DNA from: Bacteroidales bacterium
GTDB taxonomy: Bacteria; Bacteroidota; Bacteroidia; Bacteroidales; UBA932
Direction of reading: 5' to 3'
DNA: 47,362 nucleotides
Assembly (NCBI GenBank): GCA_017651465.1
Contig: JAGCCX010000039.1
Location: 1-47,362 of the forward strand
Shown here: piece after piece, positions 15,625-22,524 of the stretch
How the letters are laid out: the number at the start of each line of letters is the position of its first letter
Position numbering within the stretch: the stretch's first letter is position 1
Made by a program: the position numbers and the translations under genes
Notes under the pieces: generated by a model
The model's input: only the letters and a program-made list of their open reading frames with translations
Told to the model about the DNA's origin: nothing
Database searches by the model: none

Positions 15625-16616
15625 TACGGTACTATGACTGCGTTGATGACCTTTTCGATAATCTGTTCGGTGGTGACGTTCTCGGCCTCGGCCTCGTAGG
15701 TGAGTCCGATACGGTGGCGCAGGACCTCGTAGCACACGGCCCTCACGTCTTCGGGGATCACATAGCCCCTGCGCTTGATGAACGCGTAGGCCTTGGCGGC
15801 AAGGCTCAGCGAGATGCTGGCACGCGGCGAGCCGCCGAATGCAATGAGGCTCTCGAGTTCCTTGAGGCCATACTCGGCGGGAGTGCGGGTGGCAAACACT
15901 ATGTCAACTATGTAGCGTTCGATTTTCTCGTCCATATACACCTCGCGGACGATCTTGCGGGCGCGGATTATGTCTTCAGGCGATACCACGGCGTTGGGCT
16001 CGGGGAACTGGCCGCCGTTGTTCATACGGACTATGAGTTTTTCTTCTTCTTTGCGGGGATAGTTCACTATGCACTTGAGCATAAAACGGTCCACCTGGGC
16101 CTCGGGCAGGGGATAGGTGCCTTCCTGCTCGACGGGGTTTTGGGTGGCCATCACCAGGAAGGGCTCGGGCAGAGGATAGGTCTGGTCGCCCAGGGTGACC
16201 TGGCGCTCCTGCATAGCTTCCAGCAGGGCCGACTGCACCTTGGCCGGGGCACGGTTGATCTCGTCGGCGAGGACGAAGTTGGCGAAGATGGGGCCCTTGT
16301 GAACCTCGAACTCCTCTTTCTTCTGGGAGTAGATGAGGGTTCCGGTTACGTCGGCGGGCAGCAGGTCGGGGGTGAACTGGATGCGGCTGAACTTGGCATT
16401 GATAGCCTTGGACAATGTGCTTATGGCCAAGGTTTTGGCAAGACCGGGCATACCTTCAAGCAGTATGTGTCCGTCGGCCAGGAGGGCTATCATCAGGTTT
16501 TCTACGAGCTGCTTCTGGCCTACGATGACCTTGCCCATTTCGAGAGAGAGGATATCAACGAATTCGCTTTCTTTCTGTATGCGGTCGTTGAGTTCCTTGA
16601 TGTTTACACTTTCCAT
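15624..16616 (-). CDS. MoxR-family AAA+ ATPase
   Basis: This 330-aa protein has Walker A GMPGLAKT at residues 55-62, Walker B LADEINRAP near 116-124, the sensor region MATQNPVEQEGTYPLPEAQVDRFM and a C-terminal lid domain (GGSPRASISLSLAAKAYAFIKRRGYVIPEDV). MoxR ATPases help assemble or activate VWA proteins. Here it leads the operon MoxR-DUF58-membrane protein-BatA-BatB-BatC-BatD/E, in which every junction overlaps or is within 2 nt. The 89-nt gap upstream, after truA, holds a GC hairpin and no clear promoter, so it may be transcribed from its own weak promoter or by read-through. Confidence 0.95.
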   Translation of the reverse strand: MESVNIKELNDRIQKESEFVDILSLEMGKVIVGQKQLVENLMIALLADGHILLEGMPGLAKTLAISTLSKAINAKFSRIQFTPDLLPADVTGTLIYSQKKEEFEVHKGPIFANFVLADEINRAPAKVQSALLEAMQERQVTLGDQTYPLPEPFLVMATQNPVEQEGTYPLPEAQVDRFMLKCIVNYPRKEEEKLIVRMNNGGQFPEPNAVVSPEDIIRARKIVREVYMDEKIERYIVDIVFATRTPAEYGLKELESLIAFGGSPRASISLSLAAKAYAFIKRRGYVIPEDVRAVCYEVLRHRIGLTYEAEAENVTTEQIIEKVINAVIVP

Positions 16617-16645
16617 ATTGTTTGGTTTATTAGCGCAATGGTTTA

Positions 16646-16667
16646 GCGCGCGGGTTATCCTGCGCGC
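16646..16667 (-). promoter_or_regulatory. GC-rich hairpin between truA and moxR
   Basis: GCGCGC at 46-51 and 62-67 of the 16,600 block pair, extended by GG/CC around a TTAT loop. On the minus-strand transcript it falls between truA and moxR and is not followed by a T-tract. It could be a weak terminator, an attenuator or a processing site. Confidence 0.45.
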
Positions 16668-16705
16668 GTCATTCTGCCTGCAAAAAATGTGCCCGTGTTA
16701 AGGCG

Positions 16706-17623
16706 TCAATAGCGGATGTCGGTAAGGAAAAGGGCGTGCCCGGGGACGGATTCGCCGGCGTTTGACCTTAGGCTCACTTTGCCTGCGGGCGGGGTGCTTC
16801 CGGGGGCCGGAGCATCGAGGATGAGCGAGGCAAAATCCTGCTCTGAGCGGCGCGAGCGGCCTGTTTCTAGCAGGGTGCCTACTATGGCCCGGACCATATT
16901 GCGGAGGAACCTGTCGGCCTCGATGGTGAATCGCCAGTAGATAACACCATTGCCGAAGTTTGCTGCCGGTCTGGAGCCTGCTCCGGCAGCATTTTCCCAA
17001 AGTTTTTTTGCTGCCGGAGCAGGCTCCAGACCGGCAGCATTCTCAAAGCTGCAGAGCTCCGGCGAGTAAGGCTCCCAGAGGGCTTTGTAAACTGTGCAGA
17101 CGGAGGTTTTGTTGTCGCCGCCGGACTTTTCGAAGCAGCTGAAATCGTGCTTTCCCAGGAGCAGCGCCGCCGCCCTGTTCATAGCGTCGAAATCGACGTC
17201 GGGATAGCCGAAATAGAACGAGCGGCTCTCGAGGAACGGGTCTTTGCGCCTGTGGAGGAAGTATTGATACTGGCGGCACACGGCACCAAAGCGGGCGTGA
17301 AAATCGGCGGCGACAGGGGTTATGCCTTGAATTGCGATAGCCTTGGGGAGTATGGCGTTGAGCTTGTAAGTCAATTGCTTACAGTCAACTGCGCCCTCTC
17401 TCTCCACGCCCTCGGGCACCTGGCCTTCGAAGTCGAAATGGGCCACGTAACGGCTCGCGCTTACTCCGGTGTCGGTGCGTCCCGCTCCCACCACTGTTAT
17501 GCTTGAGCGAAGCAGGGTGGAAAGAGCCTTTTCGAGCTCTTCCTGCACTGAGGGGGCGGAAGCCTGAATCTGCCAGCCGCAGAAAGGCGCGCCGTCGTAA
17601 CTGAGGTCTATCCGGTATCGCAT
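16706..17623 (-). CDS. truA: tRNA pseudouridine(38-40) synthase TruA with palindromic insertion
   Basis: TruA modifies positions 38-40 of tRNA anticodon arms. The 305-aa frame has the N-terminal YDGAPFCGWQIQ motif and the catalytic Asp in GAGRTDTGVSA. It also has HARFGAVCRQYQYFL and the C-terminal ADRFLRNMVRAIVGTLLE. Residues about 196-222 are an extra segment, with two ENAAG...PAA repeats, lying between the W-EPYSPELCSFE strand and NGVIYWRFTI. It is encoded by an inverted doublet of a 29-nt quasi-palindrome and makes the protein longer than the usual 245-270 aa. ATG 17623 is 4 nt after the phosphatase stop; the 19 codons upstream of it overlap that gene and look non-native. Confidence 0.93.
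   Translation of the reverse strand: MRYRIDLSYDGAPFCGWQIQASAPSVQEELEKALSTLLRSSITVVGAGRTDTGVSASRYVAHFDFEGQVPEGVEREGAVDCKQLTYKLNAILPKAIAIQGITPVAADFHARFGAVCRQYQYFLHRRKDPFLESRSFYFGYPDVDFDAMNRAAALLLGKHDFSCFEKSGGDNKTSVCTVYKALWEPYSPELCSFENAAGLEPAPAAKKLWENAAGAGSRPAANFGNGVIYWRFTIEADRFLRNMVRAIVGTLLETGRSRRSEQDFASLILDAPAPGSTPPAGKVSLRSNAGESVPGHALFLTDIRY
16962..17038. repeat. In-frame palindromic doublet inside truA
   Basis: Two 29-nt arms, 16962-16990 and 17010-17038, are perfect reverse complements separated by 19 nt. Each arm is itself quasi-palindromic: GCTGCCGG, 13 nt, CCGGCAGC. The 13-nt cores are in opposite orientation in the two arms, as in head-to-head REP doublets. Both arms are flanked by similar ATTYTC-CAAAG sequence on the right, so each may be a copy of one unit with flank. 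The element is read through in frame. Confidence 0.9.
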
Positions 17624-17627
17624 CGTA

Positions 17628-18977
17628 TCAATTCTTGACTTTGGGAGGGGCCTGGGTCGATGCGATGATGCCCTTGGCAAGTTCTATCCTCTGCAGGGCG
17701 AACGCGCGCAGGTCCTCCCACCGGTAGTAATAAGGAGTGCCGCAGTCGGCGATGGGCAGCGCCAGGTCGCGCTCGTTGTACATCATCCGCACCAGCACTT
17801 CGCCACGGCAGTTGCGGTAGAATACGAACTGCACGTTCAGCGACATAGGAAAGTCGTACGAGCGGAATACATCTTTGACCTCGGCGGCATTGCCCGCGGG
17901 CTTGTTGTAGCCGTCGATATCCAGCAGTACGAACAGCGACATTATGATGATATCGTGCCCGAAACGCAGCCTGGCGGCATATTCGCCGGTGCTGATGTCG
18001 TTGTCGGCCTTGTCGATTATCTCCTGCATCGTGCGCCAGACGAAAGCCCACTGGCGCCCTTTCTGCCACAGGGTGTCGGCTCCTTTGGAGCAGTAGAAGC
18101 GGTAGTTGTAGCACTCGAACAGCCTGCAGAGCTCCTCGTAGGGGATGAACTCAATCAGGTTGTTCTCGACCTTCTCGTTGCACTGGAGATTGACGGCTAT
18201 GGCGTACAAGTCGCGTTCGAGTTTGCGGGCGCCTCCGAACTCTTCGAGTATCGACAGATCTTTCAGCAGCGGGGCGAAAACCAATTCGGGCTTCTGCTGC
18301 TGCGCGCACATCTCGAGGAAGCTTTTCTGCCAGTAAGCGTACTTGTTGTTGTAGCCCTCGTCGGTGGGCTGAACATCGGGGTTGGAGAGGCTGAACGGGT
18401 TGAGGTAGCCCATAGTGGCGCCGCTCGCCTGCAAATCGATCTGCAGACGGGGATTGTCGTGCTGCAGCTGCTCGGCGAACGCCGACATAGTGAGTATGCA
18501 CCTCGGAACGATGGTCGATACGGCATCCACCCGGGCGTTCTTGCGGAATACCCTGGGGTAGTTCCGGTACATATTGTGGGCTATCTTGTGCTGCTGCTCG
18601 CGTCCCAGCCCGGTAAGGTCACCGCCGCGGTCCTTAACTACCTCGTAGGTAGGACCATAACGCTTGAGGAACTCCTCTCCGCGTTCGGTCAGCAGGCCCC
18701 TCTGGCCGGCGGCGCTGAAGAGGGCCATTATGGAATCGTAGTCGCTGTCGGAGGAGTGGTTGCGGGCTCCGTGCCGTCCGTAGTGGCTTATGTAGAATGC
18801 TTTGAATCCCTTGGGAGCGGCGGCATGGGCGGGTATCCCGTCGTGCTTGTACATATAGAATACCGTGCCTGCGCGGTTCGGGTCCTGGCGAATCTCTTCG
18901 AACGCGTTTCTGCTCTGGCCTGAAAGGGCTGCGGAAAGGCAGCAGAGGGAGAGCAAGAGCGCTAATTTCTTCATCAT
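17628..18977 (-). CDS. Secreted histidine-type (acid) phosphatase
   Basis: This 449-aa protein has a signal peptide (MMKKLALLLSLCCLSAALSGQ) and the branch-2 histidine phosphatase signature YGRHGAR, with the nucleophile His69 between Arg68 and Arg72. The proton donor motif is GHD (His341-Asp342). It resembles the periplasmic phytase/MINPP-like phosphatases of Bacteroides, so inositol phosphates or other phosphomonoesters are possible substrates; the sequence does not decide. It is followed after 4 nt by truA, an unrelated cytoplasmic enzyme. It is divergent from the DPP IV-like gene across 59 nt. A TATTTTCG box at 18999-19006 on the minus strand could be its -7 element. Confidence 0.87.
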   Translation of the reverse strand: MMKKLALLLSLCCLSAALSGQSRNAFEEIRQDPNRAGTVFYMYKHDGIPAHAAAPKGFKAFYISHYGRHGARNHSSDSDYDSIMALFSAAGQRGLLTERGEEFLKRYGPTYEVVKDRGGDLTGLGREQQHKIAHNMYRNYPRVFRKNARVDAVSTIVPRCILTMSAFAEQLQHDNPRLQIDLQASGATMGYLNPFSLSNPDVQPTDEGYNNKYAYWQKSFLEMCAQQQKPELVFAPLLKDLSILEEFGGARKLERDLYAIAVNLQCNEKVENNLIEFIPYEELCRLFECYNYRFYCSKGADTLWQKGRQWAFVWRTMQEIIDKADNDISTGEYAARLRFGHDIIIMSLFVLLDIDGYNKPAGNAAEVKDVFRSYDFPMSLNVQFVFYRNCRGEVLVRMMYNERDLALPIADCGTPYYYRWEDLRAFALQRIELAKGIIASTQAPPKVKN

Positions 18978-18998
18978 CTTTACTTAATTTAGCAATCG

Positions 18999-19006
18999 CG
19001 AAAATA
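18999..19006 (-). promoter_or_regulatory. Putative -7 box (TATTTTCG) for the phosphatase-truA transcript
   Basis: It is one substitution from TAnnTTTG and lies 22 nt upstream of the start codon on the minus strand. The -33 TTG is not clear. Confidence 0.4.
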
Positions 19007-19011
19007 GCAAT

Positions 19012-19029
19012 TATTTTTGATTATCTTTG
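19012..19029 (+). promoter_or_regulatory. Tandem -7 boxes before the DPP IV-like gene
   Basis: TATTTTTG (19012-19019) and TATCTTTG (19022-19029) both match TAnnTTTG exactly. The second lies only 7 nt before the ATG at 19037, so initiation from it would give an almost leaderless mRNA; the first would give a leader of about 10 nt. Confidence 0.55.
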
Positions 19030-19036
19030 TGTCTGT

Positions 19037-20962
19037 ATGAGACATTCATTTTTCTGTGCGGCCTTGTGGGTCGTGGTTTTGCTGGGGGCTCCGCTCTTTG
19101 GGCAGGAGGCCTCGCAGCGCACCGTAATCAAAAGTACCGTGGTCGGCTCTGATAAGGGCAAAATGTTGAACTGCAACGATATAACCCGCAGGGTCACCAC
19201 TCCGGGGCAGAAGTATTTCGGCTGGACCGAGGGCTCCGTCATTACGGACAAGCCGGTACGCCGGCAATACCGTGTTCCGGTGCTTCCCAAGTCGTCGAAT
19301 CCCGAGGTAATCTACGGCAAGGTGCCTTCCCGTAACGAGTTCGGAATAGGCGCCGGGTGGTATCCTTCGCCCGACGGCAGCCTGCTGGCAGTGTACCGCG
19401 TGGACGAAACAGCCGTCACCTCTTTCCCCCTGCTGGACGTGCGGCCCCGCGCCGGCAGCCTTAAATCTATCAAGTACCCTATGAACGGTATGCCCTCGGA
19501 GCACGTATCTTTGTGTGTGTGCGATACCTTGGGCAACGTCCTCAATACCTTGCAGGTTAATGAGTTCGATGACGAGCGCTATATTGCCGGCGTGAGCTGG
19601 ACTCCCAACTCCGGGGGGATACTCGTGCAGGTGCTTGACCGCGCCCAGCACAACCTCAAGATGCAGCTTTACAATGCTTCGACCGGGGCCTTGGAAGGCA
19701 CTCTGTTCGAAGAGCATAACGATGCGTGGGTGGAGCCGCGCGACGGGGTATGGTTCATTAAAGGGACGGAGTTCTTCATCTATCGTACCGACAACAGGGA
19801 CGGCTACCGGCAGCTCTATCTATGCGACCTGCAGGGCGGCATCAGGCGCCTTACAAGTTGCAGCGCCGATGTGTCTTATGTGGCTAACGACGGCGAGTGG
19901 GTGTACTATACATCTTCAGAAGTGTCTCCGGTGGAGAACCATCTTTTCAGGCTGCGCTTGACCAATCTCAAGGCGGGGCGTAAACCGCAGAAACTGGCCA
20001 AGATACGTATAGGCAAAAGCCAGCAGCTGACATCCGGGAGCGGCAGCCACCGCGTTCAGATGAGCGGCGACCTGACTCATTTCATCGACCGTTGGAGCGC
20101 CGTCGATGTGCTCCCGCGTACCGAGCTGCGCCGCTCTGACGGTACTCTTGAGAAGGTGCTGCACGAGGCATCCGACCCTATGGAGGCTTACCGCGGCGTG
20201 AGCGTGGAGATGGGAACGGTTCCTTCGGCCGACCCCGCTTTCGTCAATTACTACCGCCTCGTCAAGCCTGCCGGGTTCGATCCCTCAAAGAAGTATCCGC
20301 TCATAGTGTATGTGTACGGAGGTCCTCATTCCCAAATGGTTACCGACAGCTGGCTGGCCGGATACAGGCCGTGGGAGCTGCTTATGGCCCAGAAGGGATA
20401 CGTGCTTTACGTGCAGGACAACCGCGGTACCGACAACCGCGGGGCCGCCTTCGAGAAGGCGATTAACCGCCGCTGCGGGCAGGAAGAGATGGCCGACCAG
20501 ATCAAGGGCCTGGAGCAGCTGATTGCCGAGGGCTGGGTGGATACGGAACGCATAGGGGTGCTGGGATGGAGCTACGGCGGATTTATGACCATTACGCTCA
20601 AGACTTCGAGGCCCGACTTGTTCAAGGTCGCTGCTGCAGGAGGTCCGGTGATTGACTGGAAGTGGTATGAGGTTATGTACGGCGAGCGCTATATGGATAA
20701 TCCCGAAACCAATCCTGAGGGATTCGCTCTTACTTCGTTGGTTGACAAGGCGCCGCGGGTGAGCGGACGGCTGCTTATCTGCCAGGGTATGGAGGATGGT
20801 ACCGTGCTGCCTATCAATTCGTTGAGTTTTATTCAGTCGTGTGTGGAGCACAATGTGCTTGCCGATTATTTCCCTTACCCCTGCAGCGAGCATAACGTGG
20901 TGGGGGCGTGGCGGGAGCAGCTGTATTTGAAGGTTACGGATTATTTCGATACTTATCTTTAA
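19037..20962 (+). CDS. DPP IV-like S9 prolyl peptidase, N-terminally short
   Basis: This is a 641-aa exported serine peptidase of family S9, with signal peptide MRHSFFCAALWVVVLLGAPL followed by FGQ. The triad is visible as Ser512 in GWSYGGFM, Asp587 in GMEDGTV and His619 in SEHNVVG. The C-terminal hydrolase domain (YVYGGPHSQMVTDSW, DNRGTDNRGAAFE) closely follows the Porphyromonas/Bacteroides DPP IV pattern. In the propeller, RNEFGIGAGWYPSPDG occupies the place of the substrate-amino-binding Glu region. That motif lies near residue 100, some 80-100 residues earlier than I expect for full-length DPP IV, so part of the N-terminal propeller is missing. It likely cleaves dipeptides in the periplasm, but activity is uncertain. 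folC starts 20 nt later. Confidence 0.87.
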   Translation: MRHSFFCAALWVVVLLGAPLFGQEASQRTVIKSTVVGSDKGKMLNCNDITRRVTTPGQKYFGWTEGSVITDKPVRRQYRVPVLPKSSNPEVIYGKVPSRNEFGIGAGWYPSPDGSLLAVYRVDETAVTSFPLLDVRPRAGSLKSIKYPMNGMPSEHVSLCVCDTLGNVLNTLQVNEFDDERYIAGVSWTPNSGGILVQVLDRAQHNLKMQLYNASTGALEGTLFEEHNDAWVEPRDGVWFIKGTEFFIYRTDNRDGYRQLYLCDLQGGIRRLTSCSADVSYVANDGEWVYYTSSEVSPVENHLFRLRLTNLKAGRKPQKLAKIRIGKSQQLTSGSGSHRVQMSGDLTHFIDRWSAVDVLPRTELRRSDGTLEKVLHEASDPMEAYRGVSVEMGTVPSADPAFVNYYRLVKPAGFDPSKKYPLIVYVYGGPHSQMVTDSWLAGYRPWELLMAQKGYVLYVQDNRGTDNRGAAFEKAINRRCGQEEMADQIKGLEQLIAEGWVDTERIGVLGWSYGGFMTITLKTSRPDLFKVAAAGGPVIDWKWYEVMYGERYMDNPETNPEGFALTSLVDKAPRVSGRLLICQGMEDGTVLPINSLSFIQSCVEHNVLADYFPYPCSEHNVVGAWREQLYLKVTDYFDTYL

Positions 20963-20982
20963 CGGTTTTCCGGGTGCGTTTG

Positions 20983-22524
20983 ATGACGGTGGAGGATAAA
21001 TACACTGAGACTGTAGAACGTTTGTTCGAGAGGCACCGCAGCGTTCAGACGGCGGGCTTCAGTTCCGATGCTTATAAGCCCGGGCTGGGGCAGATGTTCG
21101 ATTATGCGGGGTTTCTGGGTGATCCGCAGTTGAGGTGGCGTGGGGTGCACGTGGCGGGGACTAACGGTAAGGGGTCGGTGTGTTCGATGCTTGCAGCCGC
21201 TTTTGCGGCAGGGGGGGTGAAGACCGGGCTTTATACTTCTCCTCATTTGGTGGATTTTCGGGAACGGATTAAGGTGCTGGCAGCTTTGGCCCAGGCAGCG
21301 GAGACCGGGAGCGGGGAGCTTCGCTTCGCTCATCCCTCCCAGCCTGCCGGCTGGGCCCCTCCCGTTCACGTAGCCACGGGCGGCTACGGCTCCCCGTCCC
21401 GGTCTCCGCTGCCCCAAGCAGAAGCATCTGAATCTCCACCCGATAACGTAGCCACGGGCGGCTACGGCTCCCCGTCCCGGTCTCCGCTGCCTCAAGCAGA
21501 AGCATCTGAATCTTCACTCGATAACGCAGCTACGGACTGCCACGGCTCACCGTCCGGAGCTCCTCTGCCGGAGGCCGAGATGATTCCACGGGAGGAGGTT
21601 TGTGATTTTCTGGAGCATTACGACCGGGAGGGACTGTCTTTTTTTGAAGTTACTACCGGCCTGGCTTTCAAGTGGTTTGCCGATAGCGGGGTTGATGTGG
21701 CGGTGATTGAAACGGGCCTTGGCGGGAGGCTTGACAGTACCAATATCATTACGCCTGTCATCAGCATCATAACCTCCATCGGCCTTGATCACTGCGCTCT
21801 CTTGGGAAGCACCCGCGCGGAGATAGCGGCCGAGAAGGCAGGGATTTTTAAACCGGGTGTACCCGCTCTTGTGTGGGGCCGCGACCCGGAAACTCAGCCG
21901 GTGTTTGAAAATGCGGCCGCAGAGGCCGGCTGTCCGCTCTACTATGCCGAGGATTTCCCCGTCCCGGAGGATTTCCCTCCTCTCGATCTCACCGGTCCTT
22001 GCCAGGATGTTAACCTTCGTACCGTCCTCGCTGCCCTTACCATACTTGGGGCCTCCCCCCTCCGCCCCGAGGTAAGGCGGGCCATAGCGGCAGCGGCAAG
22101 AATCACGGGGTTGCGGGGCCGCTGGGAGATAGTACTCCGCGAGCCCCTGACTATCTGTGACATAGCTCATAACCCTCCGGCCCTGGAGGTCAATATGGTG
22201 CGCCTCGCCTCCCTGCGCGGTGCCCCAAAGTGCCCCCTTCTGATAGTGTTCGGGGCTATGGCCGATAAAGACGAGGACTCGGTGGCCGCACTCCTCCCGC
22301 AAGATGCCGAATACTATCTGGTCAGGCCGGCTACGCCGAGGGCTATGAAAGAGAGCGATTTGGCACTGAAATTGAAAAGAAAACGCTTTTTGGTACAGTC
22401 ATCCGTAGCCGCGGGCGTTCAAGCCGCCCTGGATAGGGCAAAACTGTTGCCGGACCCTATAATTTACATAGGCGGAAGCACTTACGTGGTGTCGGAAGCC
22501 ATTTCATATTTAGAGAGCGTATGA
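20983..22524 (+). CDS. folC: Folylpolyglutamate/dihydrofolate synthase FolC with a ~100-aa repeat insertion
   Basis: FolC adds glutamate to folates and may also make dihydrofolate. The ATP-binding motif is HVAGTNGKGSVCSML. SPHLVDFRERIKV, ETGLGGRLDSTN, ITSIGLDH and EKAGIFK are all present, with a C-terminal Mur-ligase-like domain (CDIAHNPPALEVNM). The 513-aa length exceeds the usual 420 or so because residues about 99-199 are foreign. After RERIKV, where NGEMI would normally follow, there is an Ala/Ser/Pro/Gly-rich segment with 26-residue repeats containing VATGGYGSPSRSPLPQAEAS. The native sequence resumes at EMIPREEVCDFLE. ATG 20983 gives a normal FolC N-terminus; the frame upstream of it overlaps the peptidase gene. 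The stop overlaps the next gene by 4 nt. Confidence 0.92.
   Translation: MTVEDKYTETVERLFERHRSVQTAGFSSDAYKPGLGQMFDYAGFLGDPQLRWRGVHVAGTNGKGSVCSMLAAAFAAGGVKTGLYTSPHLVDFRERIKVLAALAQAAETGSGELRFAHPSQPAGWAPPVHVATGGYGSPSRSPLPQAEASESPPDNVATGGYGSPSRSPLPQAEASESSLDNAATDCHGSPSGAPLPEAEMIPREEVCDFLEHYDREGLSFFEVTTGLAFKWFADSGVDVAVIETGLGGRLDSTNIITPVISIITSIGLDHCALLGSTRAEIAAEKAGIFKPGVPALVWGRDPETQPVFENAAAEAGCPLYYAEDFPVPEDFPPLDLTGPCQDVNLRTVLAALTILGASPLRPEVRRAIAAAARITGLRGRWEIVLREPLTICDIAHNPPALEVNMVRLASLRGAPKCPLLIVFGAMADKDEDSVAALLPQDAEYYLVRPATPRAMKESDLALKLKRKRFLVQSSVAAGVQAALDRAKLLPDPIIYIGGSTYVVSEAISYLESV
21295..21412. repeat. Inverted-repeat element inside folC
   Basis: The 25-nt arm at 21295-21319 is complementary to 21389-21412 with a single one-base gap. 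The interior contains two further palindromes: CCCAGC/GCTGGG around 21338-21355 and GTAGCC/GGCTAC at 21370-21387. It also has TTCGCTTCGCTC and GCCCCTCCCG, shared with 135-163 at the left end of the window. The element is open in the folC frame. Confidence 0.85.
21370..21579. repeat. 78-bp tandem repeat in folC, 2.7 copies
   Basis: Copies start at 21370, 21448 and 21526 with an exact 78-nt (26-codon) period. The first two differ at only three positions; the third is diverged and ends where native folC resumes. The first copy overlaps the right arm of the inverted-repeat element, so the tandem array seems to have grown by duplicating one end of it. Confidence 0.92.

Noticed and set aside
15625-15735. 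Longer N-terminus for the DUF58 protein
   Set aside because: The extra 37 residues are an Arg/His-rich shadow of the moxR 3' end; ATG 15624 overlaps the moxR stop and starts a normal family N-terminus.
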